From an uncultured Leifsonia sp. (GTDB lineage Bacteria; Actinomycetota; Actinomycetes; Actinomycetales; Microbacteriaceae), in assembly GCF_945957465.1 (NCBI RefSeq), contig NZ_CAMFLC010000001.1, positions 124,001 to 188,000 of the forward strand: 64,000 bases of DNA, given 5' to 3'. Shown piece by piece: positions 38,958 through 48,092 of this stretch. Position 1 is the first letter of the stretch. The number at the start of each line of letters is the position of its first letter. The position numbers and the translations under genes are program-made. The notes below the pieces were generated by a model. That model saw only the letters and a list, made by a program, of their open reading frames with translations. It was not told the DNA's origin and searched no databases.

Positions 38958-40400
38958 TCAGTTGTTGGAGCTGAGCTTCTCGCGCAGCGCCGCAAGGGAC
39001 TCGTCGTCGGCGAGGGTGCCGCCCGAGCCCGAGTCGCTGGAGTACGACGAGGAACCGCTGTCGGCGGCCGCCTCCTCGATGCCCTTCGCGACCTGGCGCT
39101 TGTGAGCCTCCCAGCGAGCCTGGGCCGCAGCGTACTGCTGCTCCCACTCGTCGCGCTGGGTCTCGAAGCCTTCCTTCCACTCGTTCGTCTCCGGGTCGAA
39201 GCCCTCGGGGTACTTGTAGTTCCCCTGCTCGTCGTACTCGGTGACCATGCCGTAGAGGGCCGGGTCGAACTCGGTGCCTTCGGGGTCGACGCCCTCGTTC
39301 GCCTGCTTGAGCGACAGCGAGATGCGGCGGCGCTCCAGGTCGATGTCGATGACCTTGACGAAGACCTCTTCGCCGACCGACACGACCTGCTCCGCGAGCT
39401 CCACGTGCTTGCCGGAGAGCTCGGAGATGTGCACCAGGCCCTCGATGCCGTCCGCGACGCGGACGAACGCACCGAACGGAACCAGCTTCGTGACCTTGCC
39501 CGGGGCGACCTGACCGATCGCGTGGGTGCGGGCGAAGACCTGCCACGGGTCCTCCTGGGTCGCCTTGAGCGACAGCGAGACGCGCTCGCGGTCCAGGTCG
39601 ACCTCGAGGATCTCGACGGTGACCTCCTGGCCGACCTCGACGACCTCCGAGGCGTGCTCGATGTGCTTCCAGGACAGCTCGGAGACGTGCACGAGGCCAT
39701 CCACGCCGCCCAGGTCGACGAACGCGCCGAAGTTGACGATCGAGGAGACGACGCCCTTGCGGACCTGCCCCTTGTGCAGGTTGTTGAGGAACGTGGTGCG
39801 GGACTCCGACTGGGTCTGCTCCAGCAGCGCGCGGCGCGACAGGACCACGTTGTTGCGGTTCTTGTCGAGCTCGAGGATCTTCGCCTCGATCTCCTGGCCC
39901 AGGTAGGGGGTCAGGTCGCGAACGCGGCGCAGCTCGATGAGCGACGCCGGAAGGAAGCCGCGCAGGCCGATGTCGACGATCAGGCCGCCCTTGACGACCT
40001 CGATCACCGTACCGGTGACGACGCCGTCGGCCTCCTTGATCTTCTCGACATCGCCCCAGGCGCGCTCGTACTGCGCACGCTTCTTGGACAGGATGAGGCG
40101 ACCCTCTTTGTCCTCCTTCTGGAGAACGAGCGCCTCGACGGTGTCGCCGACCTCGACGACCTCACTGGGGTCGACGTCGTGCTTGATGGAAAGCTCGCGC
40201 GAGGGGATGACACCCTCGGTCTTGTAGCCGACGTCGAGGAGGACCTCGTCGCGGTCGATCTTGACGACGGTGCCCTCGATGAGGTCTCCGTCGTTGAAGA
40301 ACTTCAGCGTCTTTTCGACCGCGGCAAGAAAGTCCTCAGCAGACCCGATGTCGTTGACGGCGACCTGCTTCGGTGCCTTGTCGGTCGTTGCGGTTGTCAT
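38958..40400 (-). CDS. rpsA: 30S ribosomal protein S1
   Basis: A 480-residue S1 with four S1/OB domains, the usual actinobacterial number. They start near residues 35, 120, 205 and 290, with recurrent motifs such as GTVVKIDRDEVLLDVG, GGLIVDIGLRGFLPASL, GAFVDLGGVDGLVHVSE and GAFVRVADGIEGLVHISE. The acidic, Ser-rich tail is not conserved. The ATG at 40400 (MTTATTDKAPK) is preferred over the longer in-frame Met at 40490, which would extend into the leader. A candidate promoter lies about 100 nt upstream. Confidence 0.96.
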   Translation of the reverse strand: MTTATTDKAPKQVAVNDIGSAEDFLAAVEKTLKFFNDGDLIEGTVVKIDRDEVLLDVGYKTEGVIPSRELSIKHDVDPSEVVEVGDTVEALVLQKEDKEGRLILSKKRAQYERAWGDVEKIKEADGVVTGTVIEVVKGGLIVDIGLRGFLPASLIELRRVRDLTPYLGQEIEAKILELDKNRNNVVLSRRALLEQTQSESRTTFLNNLHKGQVRKGVVSSIVNFGAFVDLGGVDGLVHVSELSWKHIEHASEVVEVGQEVTVEILEVDLDRERVSLSLKATQEDPWQVFARTHAIGQVAPGKVTKLVPFGAFVRVADGIEGLVHISELSGKHVELAEQVVSVGEEVFVKVIDIDLERRRISLSLKQANEGVDPEGTEFDPALYGMVTEYDEQGNYKYPEGFDPETNEWKEGFETQRDEWEQQYAAAQARWEAHKRQVAKGIEEAAADSGSSSYSSDSGSGGTLADDESLAALREKLSSNN

Positions 40401-40504
40401 GTAGTGGATGCTCCGTAATGGACATAAATCAGGCCGAGCGCGAACCTTTGTGGGTGTCTTCCGCGAACGGCAGGCGGATGTGGATGTCACACAAGTGACG
40501 GTCT

Positions 40505-40534
40505 AGTCTACCGACTGCCCCGGGGATGCAGCAA
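40505..40534 (-). promoter_or_regulatory. candidate rpsA promoter
   Basis: TTGCTG (40529-40534) and TAGACT (40505-40510) on the minus strand are separated by 18 nt. This sigma-70-like site overlaps the last codons of the upstream TIGR01777 gene and predicts a leader of about 98 nt before rpsA. Confidence 0.6.
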
Positions 40535-41491
40535 CTCGCGCTCGGCGACGATGTCGCGGAGCGCGGGCTCGAGCGTCGGATAGGCGAACGTGTACCCCGC
40601 TGCGAGCAGCCGCTCGGGAACCACCCACCTGCTCTTCAGCACCAACTCGGTCTCGGTGCGGATCGCCGCAGACCCGACCTCGAGCATCCACCGCGGCGCC
40701 GGGAGGCCGACCGGGACGCCCAGGACGCCACGCAGAGTGGACATCATCGTCCGGTTGTCGACCGGGCCCGGGGCGGCGATGTTCACCGGGCCGTCGAGTT
40801 CCGGTCGCGCCCGCAGGAACTCGATCGCCCCCAGGACGTCGCGGATGTGCACCCAGCTGAACCGCTGGCGGCCACCGCGGGCACGGAACTCGTGGAAGGT
40901 CCCCGCATTGCGCCGCGCGGTCGTCGCGAACCAGCGTCCGTCGAGCTGCGGGCCGCCCAGTCCGAAGCGCGCGAGGCGGATGAGCGGCACGAGCGCGGAG
41001 CCGTCGCCGAGCACGATCGCCATCCGGAGGGCGACCCGGCGCGTGCCGGGCAGTTCGCCGTCGAAGAACTCGGCCTCCCAGGCCCGCGCGACGTTCACCG
41101 AGAAGCCGCTGCCGAGCTCGCCGGCCGACTCGGTCATGGGGCGGTCTTCGGCGTGGCGGTAGATCGTCGCAGTGGAGGCGTTGAACCAGACCGGAGGCGG
41201 TGCGTCGGAGACCGCGACGGCCTCCCGGAGCGCTCGGGCGGTCGCGAGCCGCGAGCGGAAGATCTCGGCTCGGTTCGCGTCGCCGTAGCGGCAGTCGACG
41301 CTCTTGCCCGCGAGGTTGATGAGCACGTCGGCGCCGGTGACGGCGCGAAGCAGCGCAGGGCGGTCGTCCCAACGCGCGTCCGCGCCATCGCGTCCCACCA
41401 GCAGCACCGTCGACCCGGACGCACGGTAGTGCTCCGCCAGATAGTGCCCGATGAACCCGGACGCACCGGCGATGACGACCCGTTCGCTCAC
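40508..41491 (-). CDS. TIGR01777-family epimerase/oxidoreductase
   Basis: A 327-residue SDR-like protein of the TIGR01777 (YfcH/SulA-like) family. The NAD(P)-binding GASGFIGHYLAEHY begins the fold (about residues 9-22), INLAGKSVDCRY follows near residues 60-71, and FSWVHIRDVLGAIEFL lies in the C-terminal half. Substrate and reaction are unknown for the family. ATG overlaps the DUF4166 stop by four nt. The actinobacterial pairing with DUF4166 is common and suggests one pathway. Confidence 0.88.
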   Translation of the reverse strand: MSERVVIAGASGFIGHYLAEHYRASGSTVLLVGRDGADARWDDRPALLRAVTGADVLINLAGKSVDCRYGDANRAEIFRSRLATARALREAVAVSDAPPPVWFNASTATIYRHAEDRPMTESAGELGSGFSVNVARAWEAEFFDGELPGTRRVALRMAIVLGDGSALVPLIRLARFGLGGPQLDGRWFATTARRNAGTFHEFRARGGRQRFSWVHIRDVLGAIEFLRARPELDGPVNIAAPGPVDNRTMMSTLRGVLGVPVGLPAPRWMLEVGSAAIRTETELVLKSRWVVPERLLAAGYTFAYPTLEPALRDIVAERELLHPRGSR

Positions 41492-42108
41492 TCGCTCCCC
41501 CGTGTGATCTCGTAGCGGAACGTCCCCGCGTACTGGTACACCCTACCGATGAGCGGCAGGCGCACGATGACGGAGACCACCTGCGCATCGCGCTCGTCGT
41601 CGTAGCGCTCGGTCAGCGCGACGACGGGCGCCACGACGCGCGGGAGGACGACCCGCAGCCTCCCGGCACGGACGGCGACGCGGCGCGACACCAGGCGCAG
41701 CGCCCCGCCCACCACCTGCGCGGTGAACCATGCCTCCACCACGGCGGGCGAGCCCAGCCGGTCGACGATGAGGCCGCCGTCGACCCCGATCTCGTCGCGC
41801 ATCGCGCGCGGTCGGCCGTTCAGCTCGAAGCTGCGGATCGCCCGCACGGCCGGGCCGCCGTCCGCGGACACGACCGGCACGTTCTGCACGGTGAAGGGAA
41901 CAGCGCGCTCCCACACCGGGAACATCACGTGCGCCCGGCCGAGCAGGCCGAGGACCGGCCACAGCCAACGCCGGGGCGAGCCGACGATGTCGAACACGCC
42001 CCGGCCCCGGCCGGTCGCGCCGGTGGGGATGGCGTCGAAGTAGGCGTGCAGCCGCGGATGGAGCTCGTCGAACGCCGGGCCCAGCACGGCTCGGTACGGA
42101 GAGGTCAT
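41488..42108 (-). CDS. DUF4166 domain protein
   Basis: A 206-residue protein matching the DUF4166 type often fused or adjacent to TIGR01777 epimerases. It begins MTSPYRAVLGPAFDELHPRL and has WERAVPFTVQNVPVV and MRDEIGVDGGLIVDRLGS in the middle. No catalytic motif is recognised. ATG at 42108; the reading frame continues upstream but no good start lies there. It is 32 nt downstream of the DUF885 gene and four-nt-overlapped with the epimerase gene. Confidence 0.82.
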   Translation of the reverse strand: MTSPYRAVLGPAFDELHPRLHAYFDAIPTGATGRGRGVFDIVGSPRRWLWPVLGLLGRAHVMFPVWERAVPFTVQNVPVVSADGGPAVRAIRSFELNGRPRAMRDEIGVDGGLIVDRLGSPAVVEAWFTAQVVGGALRLVSRRVAVRAGRLRVVLPRVVAPVVALTERYDDERDAQVVSVIVRLPLIGRVYQYAGTFRYEITRGSE

Positions 42109-42140
42109 CGCGGCTGCGCGCGCGGCTTCGGCGTCGGCGC

Positions 42141-43814
42141 TCAGTCGAGCAGCGCCGACTTCAGCGTGTCGAGACCGACTCCGCCGATGTCGAGCGCCTT
42201 CTTGTGGAAGGCCTTGATGTCGAACGAGGCGCCCTCGCGGCGCGCGTACTCGTCGCGCAGCTGCTCCCAGATGCGCTGACCGATCTTGTACGACGGCGCC
42301 TGCCCGGGCCAGCCGAGGTAACGGTTCACCTCGAAGCGGACGAAGCCCTCGTTCATGTTCACGTTGTCGGCGAGGAACCCGAACGCGTAGTCGCCGGTCC
42401 ACGGGCCGGAGCCGTCGGGCAGCTGCTTCTCCAGGTGCACACCGATGTCGAGCACGACGCGGGCCGCGCGCATGCGCTGGCCGTCGAGCATGCCGAGCCG
42501 GTCGGCCGGGTCGTCGAGGTAACCCAGCTGTTCCATCAGGCGCTCCGCATACAGCGCCCAGCCTTCGGCGTGACCCGACGTGCCGGCGATGCGTCGCCAC
42601 GAGTTCAGCTGCGCCTTGTTGTACGTGGCCTGCGCGATCTGGAGGTGGTGGCCGGGGACGCCCTCGTGATACACCGTGGTCAACTCGCGCCAGGTGTCGA
42701 ACTCGGTGACCCCCTCCGGCACGCTCCACCACATACGCCCCGCTCGCGCGAAGTCGTCGCTCGGTCCGGTGTAGTAGATGCCGCCTTCCTGCGTGGGGGC
42801 GATCATGCACTCCAGGCGACGGATCTCGACCGGGATGTCGAAGTGCGAGCGGCCGAGCTCCTCGATGGCCCGGTCGCTCGTCTCCTGCATCCACTTCTGC
42901 AGGGCGTCGGTGCCGTGCAGCTTGCGCGAGGCGTCACCGTCGAGGAACACGATCGCCTCGTGCACGGAGGCGCCCGGCTTGATCTCGTTCGCGATCGACT
43001 CCTGCTCGGCGACCATGCGCGCGAGCTCCTCGATGCCCCACTCGTAGGTCTCGTCGAGGTCGACGGTGGCTCCGAGGAAGTCGCGCGAGGCGAGTGCGTA
43101 GAGTTCACGGCCCACGGCGTCCTTCTCGGGCGCGTGGGAGGCCAGCTCGTCCTTCAGGAACGACGCGAGCTTCGCGTACGCGGCGGCGGACTCGGTGGCG
43201 CCCGCTGCGAGGTCGGCCTTCAGCGACGCCGGGAGTTCGGCGTCCCCCGCCTTGGCCGAGCCGGTGAACTCGAAGAAGAAGCCGGTGTCCGCGACCTGCT
43301 TGTTGGCCTGCGCGAGCACCTCCCGCACCTGGCGGATCGCCGGCACGTTGCCCGCGGCGATTCCGCTGCGGAGGGTTTCGATGTATCCGTCCATCGCTGC
43401 GGGCAGATTGTGCAGGCGCTTCGCGACGTTCGCCCAGTCGTCCTCGGTTTCGGTGGGGACGAGGTCGAAGATGTCGCGCAGCTCTTGAGCCGGCGAGGCG
43501 ATCACATTGAGATCGCGCTGGCCGAAGCCGGCCTCGTGCTTCTCGATCGTGAGCTCCAGCTCGCGCGAGAGATCCATCTTGGTGACGCGGTCGATGTCGT
43601 CCACGGGCTCCGCCTGGCGGATCTTCGCGAGGGTCTCCCGCACAGCCGCAACGGACTGCTCGGCGCCGGACGGCGAATAGTCGGAGTACTCGCCCTCACG
43701 GCCGGGACGGCCGAGCCAGACGTGGTACTCGGGGTGGAGCTCCAACTGGGTGTCGACCCACTCGTCAGCGATCGTGTCGATCGGAGTGGGTTCGCGCTTC
43801 TCTGCGTTCGTCAT
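42141..43814 (-). CDS. DUF885 family peptidase-like protein
   Basis: A 557-residue protein of the DUF885 family, related to metallopeptidases. The key motif HEGVPGHHLQIA lies near residue 385, with Glu and His residues in the HExxxHH arrangement typical of the family, and a downstream GHAEGWALYAERL supplies more conserved His and Glu. No signal peptide is seen, so it should be cytoplasmic. It lies 87 nt after polA in the same direction. Substrate unknown. Confidence 0.88.
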   Translation of the reverse strand: MTNAEKREPTPIDTIADEWVDTQLELHPEYHVWLGRPGREGEYSDYSPSGAEQSVAAVRETLAKIRQAEPVDDIDRVTKMDLSRELELTIEKHEAGFGQRDLNVIASPAQELRDIFDLVPTETEDDWANVAKRLHNLPAAMDGYIETLRSGIAAGNVPAIRQVREVLAQANKQVADTGFFFEFTGSAKAGDAELPASLKADLAAGATESAAAYAKLASFLKDELASHAPEKDAVGRELYALASRDFLGATVDLDETYEWGIEELARMVAEQESIANEIKPGASVHEAIVFLDGDASRKLHGTDALQKWMQETSDRAIEELGRSHFDIPVEIRRLECMIAPTQEGGIYYTGPSDDFARAGRMWWSVPEGVTEFDTWRELTTVYHEGVPGHHLQIAQATYNKAQLNSWRRIAGTSGHAEGWALYAERLMEQLGYLDDPADRLGMLDGQRMRAARVVLDIGVHLEKQLPDGSGPWTGDYAFGFLADNVNMNEGFVRFEVNRYLGWPGQAPSYKIGQRIWEQLRDEYARREGASFDIKAFHKKALDIGGVGLDTLKSALLD

Positions 43815-43901
43815 GATCCGACCCTATCGAGGGCTGGAGCCGCCCGGCAGTCCACCCCGAGGTCGTCACCGAATGTCGCGGCGGCGCTACCCGCCCGCGC
43901 G

Positions 43902-46574
43902 TCAGTGGGCGGCGGCGTCCCAGTTCTGGCCGCGGCCGATCTGCACATCGAGCGGGACGCGGAGGTCGGCGGCGCCGGCCATCCGCGAGCGCACGATCGC
44001 CTCGAGAGCGTCCCATTCCCCCGGAGCGACCTCGAAGATGAGCTCGTCGTGCACCTGGAGCAGCATCCGGGACTGCAGGCCGCCGTCGATCAGGTCGCCG
44101 GCGATCCCGAGCATCGCGATCTTCATGATGTCGGCCGCCGAGCCCTGGATGGGCGCATTGAGCGCCTGGCGTTCGGCGTTCTCGCGCAGCACCCGGTTGG
44201 TGCTCGTGAGATCGGCGAACGGCCGGCGGCGCCCGAAGATCGTCTCGGTGTAGCCGTCGACCCGGGCGATCTCGACGACGCTGCGCAGGTAGTCGCGCAC
44301 CGCGCCGAACCGCTCGAAGTAGCCGGCCATGAGGTCCCGCGCCTCCTTGGTCTCGATGCGCAGCTGCTTCGACAGACCGAAGGGGCTCAGACCGTAGGCG
44401 AGGCCGTACGACATCGCCTTGACCTTGGTGCGCATGAGGGGCGTGACGTCCTCCGGCGCGACACCGAACACGCGCGCGCCGACGAACCGGTGGAGGTCCT
44501 CCCCGGCGTTGAACGCCTCGATCAGGCCCGGGTCTTCGGACAGATGCGCCATGATCCGCATCTCGATCTGCGAGTAGTCCGCTGTCAGCAGCGTCTCGTA
44601 GTCGTCCGCGCTGCGGAAGGCCGAGCGGATCTCACGCCCCTCCTCGGTGCGGATCGGGATGTTCTGGAGATTCGGGTCGTTCGACGAGATTCGTCCGGTG
44701 CTGGTGCCGGTCTGGTCGTAGGTCGTGTGGATGCGATCGTCGGCGGTGATGGAACGCTCGAGCGTCTCGACGATCTGCTTGAGCTTGGTCGCGTCGCGGT
44801 GCTGCAGCAGCAGGTCGAGGAACGGGTGCGGGTTGCTCTCCTGGAGATCGGCGAGCGACTGCGCATCGGTCGAGTAGCCGGTCTTGGTCGAGCGCGTCTT
44901 CGGCATCCCGAGCTCGTCGAACAGCACCTGCTGGAGCTGTTTGGGCGAACCGAGGTTGAGCTCGTGGCCGACCTCCGCGTATGCGCGGGCCGCGTAGTCG
45001 TTGGCCTTGTCGGTGAGCTCGCCGCGCAGGCGGCCGAGCACGGCGCGGTCGACCGAGACGCCGGTCAGCTCCATCTCGGCGAGGACGGCGACCAGCGGCA
45101 GTTCGATGTCGTCGAGCACCCGGCGGGTGCCCTCGTCGAGGGCGATCATCTGGCCTTCTGCGACACGGCGGATGTACCAGGCCTCGGTCGCAGGGCTCAC
45201 CGCGTCGTTGATCGGCACGAGCTGGTTGGGGTCGGAGACCGGCAGGGTCTCGCCGAGCACCTCGTAGACCTGCTCGGCCAGCGACTGCGGTGCGGCGCCG
45301 GGCTTGACCAGCCAGGAGGCGATGCGGGTGTCGAACGCGAGGCCGTCGACCACGAAGCCCGCGCGGCTCAGCGCTTTGAACTGCGGTTTGGCGTGGAAGA
45401 AGTACTTGGGAGCACTGCTCGCCATCCACTCCTCCAACGCGACGTAATCGCGGCGGCCGGCCGCCCACGGCACGTACACGGTGTCGTCGGCCGCCGCCAG
45501 GCCGAAGCCGGTGATGCCCGCCGGGCCGGTCTCCAGCTGGACAGCGACGGCCTGCCCGTCGGCGGAAGCCTTGACCAGCCAGTTGGCGAGCTCTTCGTCG
45601 ACGAGGGTGCGCACGACGGGCGCGCTCACGGCGCCGGCGTCACCGTGCTCCAGGTTCGCCGCAGCGCCGTCGAGCATGCCCTCCTCTGCCGCGCTCTTCA
45701 TGAGCCGGTCGAGCAGCGTCTTGAACTGAAGCCGGGCGAAGATGTCGCGAACGGCGTTCTCGTTGAGCGGCTTGCGCGCGAGGTCGGCCGGACCGACGTC
45801 GAGCTCGACGTCGTCGAGCAGCTTGTTGAGCCGGCGGTTGCGGAGGGCGTTCTCCTTCTGGTCGCGGAGGTTCTGGCCGACGACGCCCTTGATCTCATCC
45901 GCGTGCGCGACGATGTTCTCGACGGTGCCGTATTGCTGCACCCACTTGACCGCCGTCTTCTCGCCCACCTTGTCGATGCCGATCAGGTTGTCGCTGGTCT
46001 CGCCGACCAGCGCCGCGATCTCGGGGTACTGGTGCGGCTCGACGCCGTAGCGCTCGCGCACGGCTGCGGGGTCGTACACCTTGAGCTCGGAGACACCGCG
46101 GACGTTCGGGTAGAGCAGCGTCACGTCGTCGTTGACGAGCTGCAGGGTGTCGCGGTCGCCCGAGACGAGCAGCACTCGGTAGCCCTGCTCCCTGCCCTGG
46201 CGGGCGAGGGTGGCCAGGACGTCGTCCGCTTCGTAGTCCTCCTTGGCGATGGTGGTGATGTTCATCGCGTGGAGGGCCTCCTGCAGCAGCGGGATCTGCC
46301 CGACGAACTCCGACGGGGTCTCGCTGCGCGTGCCCTTGTACTCCGGGTATTCGCGCGTGCGGAAAGAGTAGCGGGAGATGTCGAAGGCGACGGCGAGGTG
46401 CGTCGGGCGCTGCTGCTGAAGCAGATTGATCAGCATCGCGATGAAGCCGTGGATGCCGTTGGTGTGCTGGCCCTCGCGGTTGACGAAACTGTCGACGGGC
46501 AACGCGTAGAAGGCCCGGAATGCCAGCGAATGGCCGTCGATGACGAGAAGGGTAGGCTTTTCGGAGTCTGACAC
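43902..46574 (-). CDS. polA: DNA polymerase I
   Basis: An 890-residue PolA. The N-terminal 5'-3' exonuclease (about residues 1-300) shows DGHSLAFRAFYAL, ARQGREQGYRVLLVSGDRD and IGIDKVGEKTAVKW. The middle 3'-5' exonuclease-like domain has lost most acidic catalytic motifs (for example FDTRIASWL without its partners), as in other actinobacteria, so proofreading is unlikely. The polymerase has motif A DYSQIEMRIMAHL, the O-helix region RTKVKAMSYGLAYG and motif C LLQVHDELIFE. ATG start. Confidence 0.97.
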   Translation of the reverse strand: MSDSEKPTLLVIDGHSLAFRAFYALPVDSFVNREGQHTNGIHGFIAMLINLLQQQRPTHLAVAFDISRYSFRTREYPEYKGTRSETPSEFVGQIPLLQEALHAMNITTIAKEDYEADDVLATLARQGREQGYRVLLVSGDRDTLQLVNDDVTLLYPNVRGVSELKVYDPAAVRERYGVEPHQYPEIAALVGETSDNLIGIDKVGEKTAVKWVQQYGTVENIVAHADEIKGVVGQNLRDQKENALRNRRLNKLLDDVELDVGPADLARKPLNENAVRDIFARLQFKTLLDRLMKSAAEEGMLDGAAANLEHGDAGAVSAPVVRTLVDEELANWLVKASADGQAVAVQLETGPAGITGFGLAAADDTVYVPWAAGRRDYVALEEWMASSAPKYFFHAKPQFKALSRAGFVVDGLAFDTRIASWLVKPGAAPQSLAEQVYEVLGETLPVSDPNQLVPINDAVSPATEAWYIRRVAEGQMIALDEGTRRVLDDIELPLVAVLAEMELTGVSVDRAVLGRLRGELTDKANDYAARAYAEVGHELNLGSPKQLQQVLFDELGMPKTRSTKTGYSTDAQSLADLQESNPHPFLDLLLQHRDATKLKQIVETLERSITADDRIHTTYDQTGTSTGRISSNDPNLQNIPIRTEEGREIRSAFRSADDYETLLTADYSQIEMRIMAHLSEDPGLIEAFNAGEDLHRFVGARVFGVAPEDVTPLMRTKVKAMSYGLAYGLSPFGLSKQLRIETKEARDLMAGYFERFGAVRDYLRSVVEIARVDGYTETIFGRRRPFADLTSTNRVLRENAERQALNAPIQGSAADIMKIAMLGIAGDLIDGGLQSRMLLQVHDELIFEVAPGEWDALEAIVRSRMAGAADLRVPLDVQIGRGQNWDAAAH

Positions 46575-46652
46575 CAGGCAAGCCTACAAGGGGCCGACGA
46601 CACTCCCAGACGACGATCGACGACCCCATCCACCGCTCGAGAGAGGCCCCAG

Positions 46653-47057
46653 ATGACCGAGGACGCGCTGGCGTACGTGAAGCAGCGGGGCCTCGGCGCG
46701 CTCGCCGACAAGATGGGCATCGAGATCGTCGAGTTCAGCGTCGAGCGCGCGGTCGCACGCATGCCCGTGCTCGGCAACACGCAGCCCGCGGACCTCCTGC
46801 ACGGGGGTGCCTACGTCGTTCTCGGCGAGTCGCTCGGATCGATGTCGGCGAACCTCTACGCCGGCCAGGGCCGCCTGGCGGTCGGGATCGAGATCAACGC
46901 CTCCCACACCCGATCGGCGACGAGCGGCTACGTGACCGGTGTCTGCACGCCCATCCACCTCGGCCGCACGCTCACGACCCACGAGATCAGCGTCACCGAC
47001 GACCAGGGGCGGCGGTGCTCGACGATCCGCATCACGAACCTGATCAAGGAGCTGTAG
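46653..47057 (+). CDS. PaaI-type hotdog thioesterase
   Basis: A 134-residue single hotdog-fold thioesterase of the PaaI group. It has the catalytic-loop segment LLHGGAYVVLGESLGS (about residues 47-62) and the paired strand VGIEINASHTRSATSGYVTG near residues 76-95. The likely substrate is an aryl- or acyl-CoA. ATG start with GAGAGG upstream. It is divergent from polA and ends before a strong bidirectional hairpin shared with pdtaR. Confidence 0.88.
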   Translation: MTEDALAYVKQRGLGALADKMGIEIVEFSVERAVARMPVLGNTQPADLLHGGAYVVLGESLGSMSANLYAGQGRLAVGIEINASHTRSATSGYVTGVCTPIHLGRTLTTHEISVTDDQGRRCSTIRITNLIKEL

Positions 47058-47074
47058 CGGGCAGCAGGTGCGGC

Positions 47075-47109
47075 GAATGCGGCGATAGAGGAGCTCTATC
47101 GCCACATTC
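47075..47109. terminator. bidirectional terminator between thioesterase gene and pdtaR
   Basis: GGCGATAGAG (47081-47090) pairs with CTCTATCGCC (47094-47103) around a three-base loop. After one C-A mismatch the stem continues with GAATG (47075-47079) and CATTC (47105-47109). The genes converge, so it can serve both. Confidence 0.82.
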
Positions 47110-47123
47110 GGCGCGAATCTCGA

Positions 47124-47729
47124 TTACTTCTTGGGGGCGAGCTGCTCGATGATCGCCTGTGCGACATCGTGCATGGTGAGCCGGCGGTCCATCGACGCCT
47201 TCTGGATCCAGCGGAACGCGTCCGGCTCGCTCAGGCCCATCTTCTCGTTCAGCAGCCCCTTCGCGCGGTCGACCAGCTTGCGGGTCTCGAACCGCTGCAC
47301 CATGTCGGAGACCTCGGCCTCCAGCGCGATGATCTGCTGGTAGCGGGCCAGGGCGATCTCGATCGCCGGCAGGAGGTCGTTGGGGGTGAACGGCTTGACG
47401 ACGTACGCGAGCGCGCCGGCCTCGGTCGCGCGCTCCACGAGCTCCTTCTGGCTGAACGCGGTGAGCAGCACGACGGGCGCGATGTGGTTCTTCGAGAGGC
47501 GCTCGGCCGCCGAGATGCCGTCGAGCTGCGGCATCTTGACGTCCATGACGACCAGGTCGGGGCGCAGCTCGGTCGCGAGCGCGACCGCCGTCTCACCGTC
47601 TCCGGCCTCGCCGACGACCTCGAAACCGTTGTCGCGCAGGGTCTCGACGATGTCGAGCCGGATGAGCGACTCGTCCTCCGCGACGACGACGCGGCGGGGT
47701 GCGGTGGGGGTGGTCTCCTGGTCAGTCAC
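47124..47729 (-). CDS. pdtaR: ANTAR-domain response regulator, PdtaR-like
   Basis: A 201-residue response regulator: receiver domain (residues about 13-125) with phospho-acceptor Asp in VVMDVKMPQ and switch residues TAFSQ and VVKPFTP, then an ANTAR RNA-binding domain (about residues 130-195) with RKLVDRAKGLLNEKMGLSEPDAF. The family acts by antitermination on structured RNA leaders. M. tuberculosis PdtaR (Rv1626) is the closest named example I know, also near polA and rpsA. GTG start. The cognate PdtaS-like kinase is not in the window. Confidence 0.9.
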   Translation of the reverse strand: MTDQETTPTAPRRVVVAEDESLIRLDIVETLRDNGFEVVGEAGDGETAVALATELRPDLVVMDVKMPQLDGISAAERLSKNHIAPVVLLTAFSQKELVERATEAGALAYVVKPFTPNDLLPAIEIALARYQQIIALEAEVSDMVQRFETRKLVDRAKGLLNEKMGLSEPDAFRWIQKASMDRRLTMHDVAQAIIEQLAPKK

Positions 47730-47767
47730 GGGTAAAAGCCTACGGTATTGTTCAGGTGATGTTGTGC

Positions 47768-47850
47768 GCCGCTGTGGCGGAATGGCAGACGCGGAGCACT
47801 CAAAATGCTTTGTCCGGAAGGGCGTGTGGGTTCGAGTCCCACCAGCGGCA
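47768..47850 (+). tRNA. tRNA-Leu (CAA anticodon)
   Basis: An 83-nt tRNA with a long variable arm. The acceptor stem GCCGCTG (47768-47774) pairs with CAGCGGC (47843-47849). The anticodon stem-loop GAGCA-CTCAAAA-TGCTT gives anticodon CAA, which reads UUG. The T-arm has TGGGTTCGAGTCCCA. The 3' CCA is not encoded. The redox operon on the minus strand ends nine nt away. Confidence 0.97.
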
Positions 47851-47858
47851 CAACCGAT

Positions 47859-48092
47859 TCAGGCGTTCCGGCGCAGGCGCAGGGCCAGCACCGGGCAGAG
47901 CGCGACAGCGTCTTCCGCCGCCTCGAGCTGGTCGTTGCGCACCGGGATGTCGGAGCGCGACGACGCGGGCACGCCGACAGCGAACGGATAGCCCCACTCG
48001 TCGCGGGCGATCGTGCCCTCCAGCAGTTCGGCGCAGAGCCCGCGGCCGTCGCAGCGCGTCCAGTCGACGTGGAGGCTGTGGTGCGCGCTCAT
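47859..48092 (-). CDS. ferredoxin, single-cluster type
   Basis: A 77-residue acidic/neutral ferredoxin. Cys residues appear as C14-x5-C20 and C66-P67, the pattern of small actinobacterial ferredoxins thought to bind a [3Fe-4S] cluster. Such proteins donate electrons to P450s or dehydrogenases. The ATG overlaps the NuoF-like stop by four nt, so it is a probable electron partner of that protein. It is the last gene of the flavin/Fe-S operon and ends nine nt from tRNA-Leu. Confidence 0.86.
   Translation of the reverse strand: MSAHHSLHVDWTRCDGRGLCAELLEGTIARDEWGYPFAVGVPASSRSDIPVRNDQLEAAEDAVALCPVLALRLRRNA

Noticed and set aside
42204..46571. A 1455-codon open frame on the plus strand over polA and the DUF885 gene
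   Set aside because: It is the antisense shadow of two well-supported genes. Composition is typical of GC-rich shadow frames (many Val, Arg, Leu, Asp) with no recognised domain.
43902..46574. Degenerate proofreading domain of DNA polymerase I as a novelty
   Set aside because: Loss of 3'-5' exonuclease residues is usual in actinobacterial PolA, so it is not reported as a finding.
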